Origin: an uncultured Bacteroidales bacterium
GTDB lineage: Bacteria; Bacteroidota; Bacteroidia; Bacteroidales; UBA932
Assembly (NCBI GenBank): GCA_946625485.1
Contig: CAMOTB010000004.1
Coordinates: forward strand, 1-49,874
Direction: 5' to 3'
DNA length: 49,874 nt
Every line of letters begins with the position of its first letter. The first letter of the stretch is position 1. Below the pieces are notes generated by a model. The model saw nothing but the letters and a program-made list of their open reading frames with translations. It was not told where the DNA came from and made no database searches. This document shows positions 38,824-48,700 of the stretch, piece after piece. The translations under genes and the position numbers were made by a program.

Positions 38824-40176
38824 TCAGGACACCAGGTTGGTGACGAAGATGGTGAGGATCACCAGCGGGGCGACGTAGCGGATCAGGAACCAGACCGGGC
38901 CGAACAGGCGGCGGTTGCCGGGCAGGGAGCCGCCGTTGGTAAATTCGTTCCAGACGGTCATGCGCGGCATCTTCCAGCCGACGAACAGCACGAAGAGCAG
39001 GCTGCCGAAAGTCATCAGGTAATCGGAGGTCAGGTGGTCGCAGAAATCAAAGATCGTGCGGCCGAAAAGATGCACCCCGCTCAGCGGCCCGAACGACAGC
39101 GAACACAGCGCCCCCAGCAGCCAGGTCCCGGCGAACACCAGCAGCGACGCTTTCCGGCGAGACTGGCCCCGTTCTTCCACGAGGTATGCCACACCCACTT
39201 CGCACATCGAGATCGAAGAGGTCAGCGCCGCAATCACGATCGTCAGGAAGAACAGGATCGACACCGTCCGGCTGAGCCAGGGTGCAGCGGCCCCCATGTT
39301 TGCGAAAATGTACGGCAACGTCTCGAAGATCAGCCCCGGTCCCGCGCCCGGCTCGATCCCCGCCGCAAATACCGCCGGCATGATCGCAAAACCGGCAATC
39401 AGCGCAAACAGCAGGTCAAACGCCGCCGTCCCCAGACCTGAAGAGAAGAGGTTCTCGGAATGCTTCATGTATGACGAATAGGTCAGGATCGTCCCGACCC
39501 CCAGCGACAGTGAGAAAAAGCTCTGACCCATCGCCGCTGCCACCACGGAGGGCGTGATCTTGGAAAAATCCGGTTTCAGCAGATAACTCACGCCCGCATA
39601 AGCGCCCGGCAGCGTCAGGGAATAGACCATGATCACCACGATCAGGATAAACAGCAGAGGCAGCGAAACCCGGTTGAAGCGCTCGATCCCCGACTTCACC
39701 CCGGCCGACACGACCGCCACCGTCAAGAGCAGGAAGAGCGTATGGCAGATCAGCGGTGCCCAGGGCTTGACGATGAATTCCCCGAAGAGCGAAGACACTT
39801 CCTCGTTGAAACCGCTGCCGGCTGCCTTGATCAGGTATTCGATCGACCAGCCGCCGACCACGCTGTAGTAGGACAAGATGATCAGCGGTGAGATGACAGT
39901 CAGGAAGCCCAGCCATTTCCAGCGGGTCCCGGGCGCCAGCTTTTCCATGGCCCCGAACGTATTCGCATGCGTCGCGCGCCCGACGATCGACTCCGACAGC
40001 AGGATCGGCAGCGAAAGGAAAAACGCCGCCAGGAGGTAGACGATGATGAATGCCGCCCCGCCATTCTGCCCCACCATGTAGGGGAAACGCCAGATATTGC
40101 CCAGGCCGATCGCCGAACCGGCCATCGCCATCACCGCCGCGGCCCCGCTGCCGAAATGCTCCCTTCCTTTAGCCAT
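38824..40176 (-). CDS. NSS family sodium-dependent symporter
   Basis: AVMAMAGSAIGLGNIWRFPYMVGQNGGAAFIIVYLLAAF. Confidence 0.93.
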   Translation of the reverse strand: MAKGREHFGSGAAAVMAMAGSAIGLGNIWRFPYMVGQNGGAAFIIVYLLAAFFLSLPILLSESIVGRATHANTFGAMEKLAPGTRWKWLGFLTVISPLIILSYYSVVGGWSIEYLIKAAGSGFNEEVSSLFGEFIVKPWAPLICHTLFLLLTVAVVSAGVKSGIERFNRVSLPLLFILIVVIMVYSLTLPGAYAGVSYLLKPDFSKITPSVVAAAMGQSFFSLSLGVGTILTYSSYMKHSENLFSSGLGTAAFDLLFALIAGFAIMPAVFAAGIEPGAGPGLIFETLPYIFANMGAAAPWLSRTVSILFFLTIVIAALTSSISMCEVGVAYLVEERGQSRRKASLLVFAGTWLLGALCSLSFGPLSGVHLFGRTIFDFCDHLTSDYLMTFGSLLFVLFVGWKMPRMTVWNEFTNGGSLPGNRRLFGPVWFLIRYVAPLVILTIFVTNLVS

Positions 40177-40177
40177 C

Positions 40178-41545
40178 TTACAGAATGAAATTGGTCACGA
40201 ATATCGCCAGGACGCTGATCGGCGCCACCCATTTGATCAGGAAATAAATGCCTCCGAAAAGTTTGGCGTTGAGCGTCTTGCGCCCGCCGTTGGTAATCTC
40301 GTCCCGCACATCCTCCCTCTTCATCACGAAGCCGACGAACACAACCACCGTGAAGGCCATCAGCAGGAGCAGCACATTGGACGCGAACCAGTCAAAAAGG
40401 TCGAAGATGTTCTTGCCGACGATCTGGATCCCGCTCAGCGGTCCGAAAGACAAGGAGCACACGACACCGACCGCCCCGCAGAGCACGAAGACCAGCGCGC
40501 AGGCTTTCGGTCTCGCCATCCCGAATCGCTCATGCAGGAAGGCGACGCCCACTTCGATCAGCGAAATGACCGATGTCATCGCCGCCACGACGATCGCCAG
40601 GAAGAACAGGATCGATACGATCGCGCTCACCACCGGCCACTTGGCCCCCATGCTGGAAAAGATGAACGGTACGCTCTGGAAGATCAGCCCCGGACCTGCC
40701 CCGGGTTCGATCCCGGCAGCAAAGACCGCCGGCATGATGGCGAAGCCCGCCAGAACGGCGAACAGCAGATCAAAGATCGCCGTCCCCGCGCTGGAGACCA
40801 CCAGGTTTTCGTCGGACTTGACATAGGAACCGTAGGTCACGATGGCGCCCATCCCGAGCGACAAGGAGAAGAAACTCTGCCCCATCGCATAGACGAAGGT
40901 CTTGACGTTGAATTCGGAAAAGTCCGGCTTCAGCAGGTACTTCACCCCGGCCGAAGCGCCCGGCAGCGAGACGGAATAGACGATCAGCAGGACGATGAGC
41001 ACAAACAGCGCCGGGATCGTCAGCCGGCTGAAACGCTCGATCCCGGACTTGACGCCCCGGGCCACGATCCAGGCACACACCGCCAGGAAAAGCAGGTGCA
41101 TCCAGACCGGCATCCAGACCGATGAGATGAAGCTGCCGAAAAGGCCGTTCACCGCCTCAGGAGACCCTTTCACGAAATCGAACGCACAAGACTTGATCAG
41201 ATAATACAAAGACCAGCCGCCGATCACGCTGTAATAGCAAAGGATGAAAAGCGGGATGAAGACGGACATCAGGCCCACCCACTTCCAGCGGTTCTTGTGA
41301 CGGGGGTCCATCTTGGACATCGCCCCGAAGGAACTGGTGCGGCTCCGGCGGCCCAGCGTGATTTCAGCGATGAAGACCGGCAGGGAGACCAGCAGCGTTG
41401 CCACGATGTAGATGAGGACAAACACGGCCCCGCCATGCTCCCCGACCATGTAGGGGAAGCGCCAGATGTTGCCCAGCCCGATCGCCGAGCCCGCCATGGC
41501 GTAAATGACAGCCTTCCGGCTGCCGAAATGTTCTCTCTCTTTCAT
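40178..41545 (-). CDS. NSS family sodium-dependent symporter (tandem paralog)
   Basis: VIYAMAGSAIGLGNIWRFPYMVGEHGGAVFVLIYIVATL; extensive similarity to the neighbouring gene. Confidence 0.93.
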   Translation of the reverse strand: MKEREHFGSRKAVIYAMAGSAIGLGNIWRFPYMVGEHGGAVFVLIYIVATLLVSLPVFIAEITLGRRSRTSSFGAMSKMDPRHKNRWKWVGLMSVFIPLFILCYYSVIGGWSLYYLIKSCAFDFVKGSPEAVNGLFGSFISSVWMPVWMHLLFLAVCAWIVARGVKSGIERFSRLTIPALFVLIVLLIVYSVSLPGASAGVKYLLKPDFSEFNVKTFVYAMGQSFFSLSLGMGAIVTYGSYVKSDENLVVSSAGTAIFDLLFAVLAGFAIMPAVFAAGIEPGAGPGLIFQSVPFIFSSMGAKWPVVSAIVSILFFLAIVVAAMTSVISLIEVGVAFLHERFGMARPKACALVFVLCGAVGVVCSLSFGPLSGIQIVGKNIFDLFDWFASNVLLLLMAFTVVVFVGFVMKREDVRDEITNGGRKTLNAKLFGGIYFLIKWVAPISVLAIFVTNFIL

Positions 41546-41563
41546 AGGTTGTCAAGTTCGTTC

Positions 41564-41648
41564 CGCAGGGTTCGGTCCTCAGGGCTCGGTCCCTTTCGCA
41601 GGGTTCGGTCCTCAGGGCTCGGTCCCTTTCGCAGGGTTCGGTCCCTTT
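41564..41648. repeat. 33-bp tandem repeat (2.5 units; internally five 13-bp CAGGG[TC]TCGGTCC subunits)
   Basis: CGCAGGGTTCGGTCCTCAGGGCTCGGTCCCTTT at 41564-41596 and 41597-41629; shortened unit 41630-41648. Confidence 0.9.
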
Positions 41649-41676
41649 GTCATTCTGAGCGCAGCGAAGAATCTCC
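41646..41676. repeat. REP-like element TTTGTCATTCTGAGCGCAGCGAAGAATCTCC overlapping the folA 3' end
   Basis: Matches a sequence type (TGTCATTCTGAGCG[CA]AGCGAAGAATCT) recalled as dispersed in many bacterial genomes; directly abuts the tandem repeat. Confidence 0.65.
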
Positions 41677-42162
41677 CCGCCTCTTGTATACGACAAACTC
41701 AAACGTAAACCCCGTCTCCTCATCCCGCACCGTCTCCGAGACGGAAGCCTTGTACCAGACCGCCGGATCAATCTCCGGGAAAAACGCATCTGCCTCTTCC
41801 ACCACGGTATGGACATGGGTGATATAAAGCGTATCCATCATGCCGATCGCAGCCCGGTACACCGAGGCTCCGCCCATGATGAAACACTTTTCGGCCGGCT
41901 CCGCTGCGGCGAAAGCCTCCTCGAAGGAATACACGCAGGTCACCTCCGGGATGGGATCTCCCCCGGCGTTCAGCACGATGTTCTTGCGACCCTTCAAAGG
42001 CCTGAACGGCAGCGAGAAGTAGGTCGTCCGGCCCATGATCACCGGATATCCGTGGGTGACCTTCTTGAAATACTTGAGATCCTCGGAGATGTGCCAGGGG
42101 AGTTCTCCCTTGACTCCGATGCCGTTGTTGTCCGCAATGGCGACGATCAGACACTTTTCCAT
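41650..42162 (-). CDS. folA: Dihydrofolate reductase
   Basis: MEKCLIVAIADNNGIGVKGELPWHISEDLKYFKKVTHGYPVIMGRTTYFSLPFRPLKGRKNIVL. ORF extends to 42258, overlapping thyA. Confidence 0.95.
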   Translation of the reverse strand: MEKCLIVAIADNNGIGVKGELPWHISEDLKYFKKVTHGYPVIMGRTTYFSLPFRPLKGRKNIVLNAGGDPIPEVTCVYSFEEAFAAAEPAEKCFIMGGASVYRAAIGMMDTLYITHVHTVVEEADAFFPEIDPAVWYKASVSETVRDEETGFTFEFVVYKRRGDSSLRSE

Positions 42163-42181
42163 ATGATGACAGGGATAAAAG

Positions 42182-42976
42182 TTACACTGCGACCGGAGCC
42201 TTGATGGCCGGCCAGGGATCATAATCCACCAGTTCGAAGTCCTCGTACTTGAAGTCAAACAGGCTCTTGACCTCCGGATTGATCTTCATCTTGGGCAGCG
42301 GCCGCGGCTCCCGCGAGAGCTGGAGATCCGCCTGCTCGGTATGGTTCAGGTACAGGTGCGTGTCGCCCGTCGTGTGGATGAATTCGCCGGGCTGCAGGCC
42401 GCAGACCTGTGCGATCATCATCGTCAGGAGGGCGTAGGAAGCGATGTTGAACGGGACACCCAGGAAGGTGTCTGCGCTCCGCTGGTACAACTGGCAGGAA
42501 AGCTTGCCTTCCGCCACATAAAACTGGAACAGGCAGTGGCAGGGCGGCAGGGCCATCTTGTCCACGTCGCCGGGATTCCAGGCGCAGACCAGCATCCGCC
42601 GGGAATCCGGGTGGTGCTTGATCATCTCCACGACCTGCGCGAGCTGGTCCACCTTGCGCCCGTCGGTCGTCTCCCAGCTGCGCCACTGGCGGCCGTATAC
42701 CGGACCGAGATCGCCGTTTTCGTCGGCCCACTCGTCCCAGATCGTCACCTTGTGGTCCTGCAGGAACTTGACGTTGGTATCGCCTGCGATAAACCACAGG
42801 AGTTCGTAGATGATGGACTTCAGGTGTACCTTCTTGGTCGTCAGGAGCGGGAAGCCCGCGCTGAGGTCATAGCGGCTCTGCCAGCCGAAGATGCTCCGCG
42901 TTCCGACGCCGGTGCGGTCCGACTTGATGACCCCTGTCTCCCGGACGGCCCGCAGCATGTCCAGATACTGTTTCAT
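42182..42976 (-). CDS. thyA: Thymidylate synthase
   Basis: [58 protein letters not shown]. Confidence 0.97.
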   Translation of the reverse strand: MKQYLDMLRAVRETGVIKSDRTGVGTRSIFGWQSRYDLSAGFPLLTTKKVHLKSIIYELLWFIAGDTNVKFLQDHKVTIWDEWADENGDLGPVYGRQWRSWETTDGRKVDQLAQVVEMIKHHPDSRRMLVCAWNPGDVDKMALPPCHCLFQFYVAEGKLSCQLYQRSADTFLGVPFNIASYALLTMMIAQVCGLQPGEFIHTTGDTHLYLNHTEQADLQLSREPRPLPKMKINPEVKSLFDFKYEDFELVDYDPWPAIKAPVAV

Positions 42977-42982
42977 ATCGAA

Positions 42983-43948
42983 TTAAATCAAATTATTATC
43001 AATAAATGATGCGACAGCGGAAGGAGTCGCGTCTTTCATCAGGATGCGCTTGTCCCGGTCCAGCAGATAGATCGACGGTATGGCCCGCACGTAATAGATC
43101 CGGTCCGCCCGGATGATCCCGTCCGGATCATAACCGTTGACCCAGTGGGCGGGAAGCTGGCCGGCGCGATCCTTCCAGGCCGCGATGTCCCCGTCGATAT
43201 AGATCCCGAGAATGCGCAGGGTCCCGTTCGCGACCAGGTTCTTGACCGCTTCGCTCTCGAAGGTACCGACCACCTCTTCGCAGGCCTGGCAGCCCGGATT
43301 GACAAAAAGCAGGACCGTCCAGGGCGCCTTCTCCCCGTACAGGCTGTGTACGCGGCCCCGCACATCGACGAAGCGGAAGTCCGCCGCCTGCATGCCGGGC
43401 CGGTTGGTCGCACAGACCTGCGCCGCGTGGGCATAACGGGTCCTCAACTCCTCCTTGGCAAAGGGAGAGCGGGCCAGCTTGGAAACAAAGGGCAGGAACA
43501 GCTCCTCGCTCCGGATCTCCGAATTGGGATCGAAGAGATAGAACTCAACGGCATCCGCCACCCAGGAAAACACGTTGGAAGACGTGTCGGCGGCCTGATA
43601 GCCCTCAACCTGATCGAAGAAGGCCGACATGACGGCCGACGCCTTCTCCTGCGGGCTGTTCTCCAGGATGGAAAGGAAAGAAGCCAACTGTGAGGCCAGC
43701 AGGCGGTCGTTGACGCCCCCGATATGGGTCGAATCACACAGCCAATGCCGGGTCGTATCCAGGTAGGCATCCCAGAAATGATCCAGCACATAGTCGGAGA
43801 GTTGCTCCTGCGGAAGCACCGACGGGATCTGGACTTCCGGGAAGCTCCGCGTGGGCAGGGGCTCCTGCCGCCCGCCTTGCCGGCAGGCCGCGAGCGACAG
43901 CAGCAGAAGCGCCGCTGACAGCAACCAAGCTTTTCCGCTATTTGCCAT
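42983..43948 (-). CDS. Thioredoxin-like lipoprotein (DUF5106/redoxin type)
   Basis: Lipobox LLSLAACRQ; thioredoxin-fold VLLFVNPGCQACEEVVG; AIPSIYLLDRDKRI. Confidence 0.8.
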   Translation of the reverse strand: MANSGKAWLLSAALLLLSLAACRQGGRQEPLPTRSFPEVQIPSVLPQEQLSDYVLDHFWDAYLDTTRHWLCDSTHIGGVNDRLLASQLASFLSILENSPQEKASAVMSAFFDQVEGYQAADTSSNVFSWVADAVEFYLFDPNSEIRSEELFLPFVSKLARSPFAKEELRTRYAHAAQVCATNRPGMQAADFRFVDVRGRVHSLYGEKAPWTVLLFVNPGCQACEEVVGTFESEAVKNLVANGTLRILGIYIDGDIAAWKDRAGQLPAHWVNGYDPDGIIRADRIYYVRAIPSIYLLDRDKRILMKDATPSAVASFIDNNLI

Positions 43949-45701
43949 CTTTGGGAATCAGGGCTTGAGAGATATTGATGATAAAGTCACCGATGCGCTC
44001 CAGTTCGGAAATGATATCCATGTAGAACACGCCGGCCGCATAGTTGTACTTGGCCTTTTCGAGGTTGGCGATGTGTTCCTCCCGCAGAATATTGCGGTAC
44101 TCGTTGATCGCGTATTCGGCGTCGGACGCATTGGAGATGTTGTCCAGCGGCTGGGAGATGGCGACCGTCAGGTTGGTCATCATCGCCTGGTAAGCCACAT
44201 CGACCAGATCCAGCATCCGGTCCAGTTTGGAGCGCATCGACTCGTCGAAGTCGTGCCCATGGACCCGGGCCCGGGTCAGCATCCGGCTGATCGCTTCGCC
44301 CGAATCGCCGAGGCTCTCCATCTCGCCGATGATCTTGTACATGCCCTTGATCTTGGCGGCGGAAGCATCGCTGATCTCGTCCTTGGTCACTTCGTTGAGG
44401 TAGGTCGCGATCTCGTATTCGATGTTGTCGGTGATCTCCTCGTACTTGACCAGCTGGTCGATCTTTTCATCCTCGGCATCCGTCATGTGGGCGTGGATCG
44501 CCTCCCGGATATGGCCGAAGCCCTTGTAGCAGATACGGCCGAAGTTGACAATCTCCTGCCGGGCCTCGTTGATGGACAGCTCGGCCGTGCCCAGCGGACC
44601 GCCGGAGATGTATTTGAGCCGGAAATTCTCCTTCTCGCCCTCCTGGCTCGGCACCAGCCACTTGACGATCTTTTCTATCTGGGGAATAAACCAGATCAGG
44701 ACCAGGGTATTGATCACGTTGAAGAGCGTGTGGAGCGTCGCCACGACATAGGGGAGCGAAGCAACCAGGGCCGCCCGCGTCGCGGCATCCGCCGTATCCA
44801 TGTCGGTCAGGACCGGGTTGGGGAAGCCGAACGCCGTGACGATCCGGCCGATCAGGCGCAGGAAATAGGGGAAGATCGCCGTCACCCAGACCACGCCGAA
44901 GACGTTGAAGAGCATGTGCGCCCGGGCCGTCCGCTTGGCGGACACGTTGGCCACCGAAGCGGCGATATTGGACGTGATCGTGGTACCGATATTCTCACCC
45001 AGCACCATGGCGGCCGCCATGTAGAAGGGGATAACGCCCAGCGAAACCAGGGCCATCGTCAGGGCCATCGTCGCCGCAGAGGACTGCATCATCAGGGTCA
45101 TCACCGCGCCGATCACCATGAAGAGCAGGACCGACCCCATCGGTGCATCGGCATAGTAGGGGCCGAAGCCCGTCAGCGGGCGCAGGAAGTTCTTGACGGC
45201 GTCGCTGGCCAGAATCCCGGTCGAGGTCTCCTTGAGCGTGCTGAGACCCAGGAACAGGAGGGCGAAACCCATCAGGAACTCGCCGAAGTTTTTCCATTTC
45301 TTATCCTTAGCCGACAGGCAGATGAACGCAAAGAACATCAGCGGGATCGAGATGGCTCCCAGGCTGAAGCTGCTGCCGCCGAAGGAAAGGGCGAAGATCC
45401 AAGCCGTGACCGTCGTACCGATGTTAGCGCCCATGATCACGCCGATCGCATTGGCCAGGGCCAGCAAGCCGGCGTTTACGAAACTCACGAGCATCAGGGT
45501 CGTAGCCGTCGAGCTCTGGACCAGAGCCGTCACGACAATGCCGGTCAAAACGCATTTAATACGGGTCGAAGTCATCGATGCCATGAAAGCACGCAACTTC
45601 TCACCGGCCATCTTCTGCAAACCGCCGCTCATCAAAGACATGCCATAGAGGAACATGCCCAGACATCCGAGCAACGTAAAGATCTGTAGGACTGTATTCA
45701 T
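43938..45701 (-). CDS. Na/Pi cotransporter family protein with PhoU-like C-terminus
   Basis: MNTVLQIFTLLGCLGMFLYGMSLMSGGLQKMAGEKLR; TALVQSSTATTLMLVSFVNAG; MGANIGTTVTAW. ORF extends to 45746. Confidence 0.93.
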   Translation of the reverse strand: MNTVLQIFTLLGCLGMFLYGMSLMSGGLQKMAGEKLRAFMASMTSTRIKCVLTGIVVTALVQSSTATTLMLVSFVNAGLLALANAIGVIMGANIGTTVTAWIFALSFGGSSFSLGAISIPLMFFAFICLSAKDKKWKNFGEFLMGFALLFLGLSTLKETSTGILASDAVKNFLRPLTGFGPYYADAPMGSVLLFMVIGAVMTLMMQSSAATMALTMALVSLGVIPFYMAAAMVLGENIGTTITSNIAASVANVSAKRTARAHMLFNVFGVVWVTAIFPYFLRLIGRIVTAFGFPNPVLTDMDTADAATRAALVASLPYVVATLHTLFNVINTLVLIWFIPQIEKIVKWLVPSQEGEKENFRLKYISGGPLGTAELSINEARQEIVNFGRICYKGFGHIREAIHAHMTDAEDEKIDQLVKYEEITDNIEYEIATYLNEVTKDEISDASAAKIKGMYKIIGEMESLGDSGEAISRMLTRARVHGHDFDESMRSKLDRMLDLVDVAYQAMMTNLTVAISQPLDNISNASDAEYAINEYRNILREEHIANLEKAKYNYAAGVFYMDIISELERIGDFIINISQALIPKDGK

Positions 45702-45766
45702 TCGTGTTTTTTGTGTGTCAGGCGCAAAATCCCTCAAAGATAACAATTTTTGCGTAGATTTGTAGT

Positions 45767-48700
45767 ATGAAACGGTACTCCTGGATCCTGCTCTGCTGTT
45801 TTTTGCTCACCGCGCTGCCGGCCCGGGGGCAATTCTATTCCGCAGGCACCGACCCCGGTGCCGTCCGCTGGTCCGAGATCCGTACCGACAACTACCGTCT
45901 GATCTACCCGCGCGGAACCGATTCGCTGGCACAGGCCTATGCGCTGAGCCTGCAGCGGCAGTATCCGCGCGTCGGCCTTTCCCTCGGCTATGCGCCCTCT
46001 GAGCTGTGCCGGAAGCCGATGCCGGTCATCCTGCACCCCTACACGTCCTACGGCAACGGGATGGTCATGTGGGCGCCGCGCCGGATGGAACTCTACAGCC
46101 TCGGCGACCCTTCCGACCCGGATCCGATGCCCTGGATGCTCAACCTCACCACCCATGAGCCCCGGCATGCCGCCCAGCTCCAATTCGGCCGCCGCTGGCC
46201 CTTCAAGGCCCTTCGCTACCTGGTCGGCGACCTGTCCGACGTCGCCTGGTGGTCCATCTACACCGGGATTGCCTTCTCCGAAGGGGACGCTGTCGTGACC
46301 GAAACGGCGCTGACGCCCTTCGGCCGCGGCCGGACCGCCGATTTCCTGGAATACGTCCGTGTCGCCTTCGACGAAGGGGACTGGCGGGACTACTGGCGCT
46401 GGCGCTACGGGTCCAACCGCCTCTACACCCCCGACCACTACCGGGCCGGCTACCTGCTGGCCGCAGGCTTGCGGACGAGCTGGGACGAGCCCCTTTTCTT
46501 GAAGAAATACCACGACAACCTCTTCTCGCGCAAGCTTCCGCTGCCGTTTTTCAACATGCCCTATACCATCCGGCAGGTGACGGGGCTGTCTTTCCAGGAG
46601 GCTTGGGATACCCTTTCGCAGGATTTCCAGGCCATCTGGGCGGCCAATGACTCGCTGCGGGCGCAAGCGGCCGGCGGCTCCGGGCTCCGGACGTCCGATT
46701 TCGCGCAGGCCTTCATCTCCGGCACGCCCCTGACCCCCTCCACACGCCGCTATTCTTCCTTCCGCGGCGCGACGGCCGCAGGAGACGACATCTATGCCGT
46801 CCAAACCGGCCTGGAACGGGCTGCCCGGCTGGTCCGGATTTCGCCGGACGGGACCGTTTCCTCCCTGGGTCCCTTCTCCGCCACCGCCTCCGACCTGCGT
46901 TACGCGGCAGGGCGGCTCTACTGGAGCGAAGAGATCCGGGACCCGCGCTGGGAACTGGCCGGAACCTCCGTCGTCCGGATGATGGACCTCTCGACGGGAC
47001 GCAAGCAGACGCTGATGGCCGGAGAGAATCGCCAGGCGCTGCCGGAGGGATTCCGGCCGGACGCACAAGCCATCCGCTGCCTGCCGGACGGCGGCCGCTA
47101 TTACAACCCTGCCCCCTCGGAAGACGGACAGCGGCTCGCCGCGATGCATTATGCGACGGACGGCAGCCACCAGGTTGTCATCACCGATGCGGCGACGGGC
47201 TTCTCCGGCAACGAAGTGACGCTTTCCATCCTGACCGCACCGGCCGGCCTGCAGCCGGCCCAGGGAGCCTGGATCGGGAACACGCTCTATGTAAGCGGAG
47301 TAACGGACGAGGGTTTCGGGATCTATGACGCGACCGGTGGCTGGCGGACCGTCCTGCCCGGGCGTTCGGTCAAGATCAAGCAGCTGCGCTCGCGGGAAGG
47401 GCGCCTCTGGTTCGTCTGCGACAAGAACGGGGTCAACGAATTGTATTCCTGCGATCCGGTCACCGACTCGCTCCGGCAGGAGACTTCGCTCCGGCACGGC
47501 GGCAGCGAATTCGTCTGGAGTGCGGCCGGGGACACGCTGCGCTATACCGTGCTCTCGACCGGAGGACGGCGTTTCCATTCCACGCCGGTATCCGCCCTGG
47601 CTCCGCAGGAGAGCAGCTGGGACGAGATCTGGCGGCATCCAGTCGCAGAAGAGCTGGCCGCCCAGGAGCGGGCGCTGGAAGCGGAACGCCTGGGCGCCGC
47701 CCGGGACAGTCTGGGACGGGGTCTGGCGGGCTCCGGTACGGAGGAAATCTTCATTTCCGAACCGAAGCCGTACCGCAAGACGGCCCACCTGCTACGTTTC
47801 CACACCTGGGCGCCGATGTACATCGATTATGACGCAGTTTCCGACCTGAGCTTCAGTTCCTTATACAGCGCGGCGACCCTGGGTGCGACGGCCTTTTTCC
47901 AGAACGACCTGGCCACGGCCGTCGGAAGCATCGGCTATTCCGCGAAGCGGCAGGCTGCGCAAGATTGGCGCCATCTGCTGGATCTGCGCTTCACCTACAA
48001 AGGCTGGTATCCGGTCATCGAGACGGCCCTTCAGATCAGCAACGGAACGCCTTCCCGCTACCAGTTCACGCGCCTGACGGCGGCGTATCCTTCGGTCCAT
48101 GAGATTACGGATCAGACTGACGGGGCCGTTGCGGGCCACGCGGTCGCGACCCAGCGGCGGACCGGCAACCAGGTTTCCTCCTCCGCCCTTTCCGGGCCCG
48201 ACGTTTCCTTCACGGCGCGCATCTACATACCACTGGTCTTCTCATCCGGCGGCTGGAACCGGGGATTCATCCCGCAGCTGCGCTACACCGTCAGCAACAG
48301 CCTCTATGACGGGACGGTCTTCTGGGGCGAGCGCTACGGACTCTTCCCGTCCAAGGACCGGAGCATGGCCCTGACAGGCAGGGAACCTGGGAGCACCGTT
48401 CTCCTGCAGAACCTGACGGCGAGCGTCCGGGGCTATGTCATGCGTCCGACCGCCGCTTCCGGCGTCTATCCCCGCTGGGGCATCGGAGCCGAACTGGGCG
48501 CCGGCATCCGGCCGGCCCTCACCCACATTTATGACCCGGCGGTGTATGGCTACCTCTACGGCTACCTCCCGGGAATCCTGCCGGAGCACGGCCTGAAACT
48601 GACCGCCCTGACCCAGATGCAATGGAGCCGGGGAGTCCTGGGAAGAACGGTGGCGGACAGGCTGGAGACAGGCTTGCACAACGATGCTGCCGGGAGGTCT

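Noticed and set aside
41564-41648. Possible CRISPR array
   Set aside because: Units are contiguous with no unique spacers and consist of 13-bp subrepeats; this is a simple tandem repeat.
43851-45689. 612-aa plus-strand ORF
   Set aside because: Antisense to the Na/Pi symporter gene.
45734-47788. 684-aa minus-strand ORF
   Set aside because: Antisense to the signal-peptide-bearing 1167-aa ORF, which has coherent domains.
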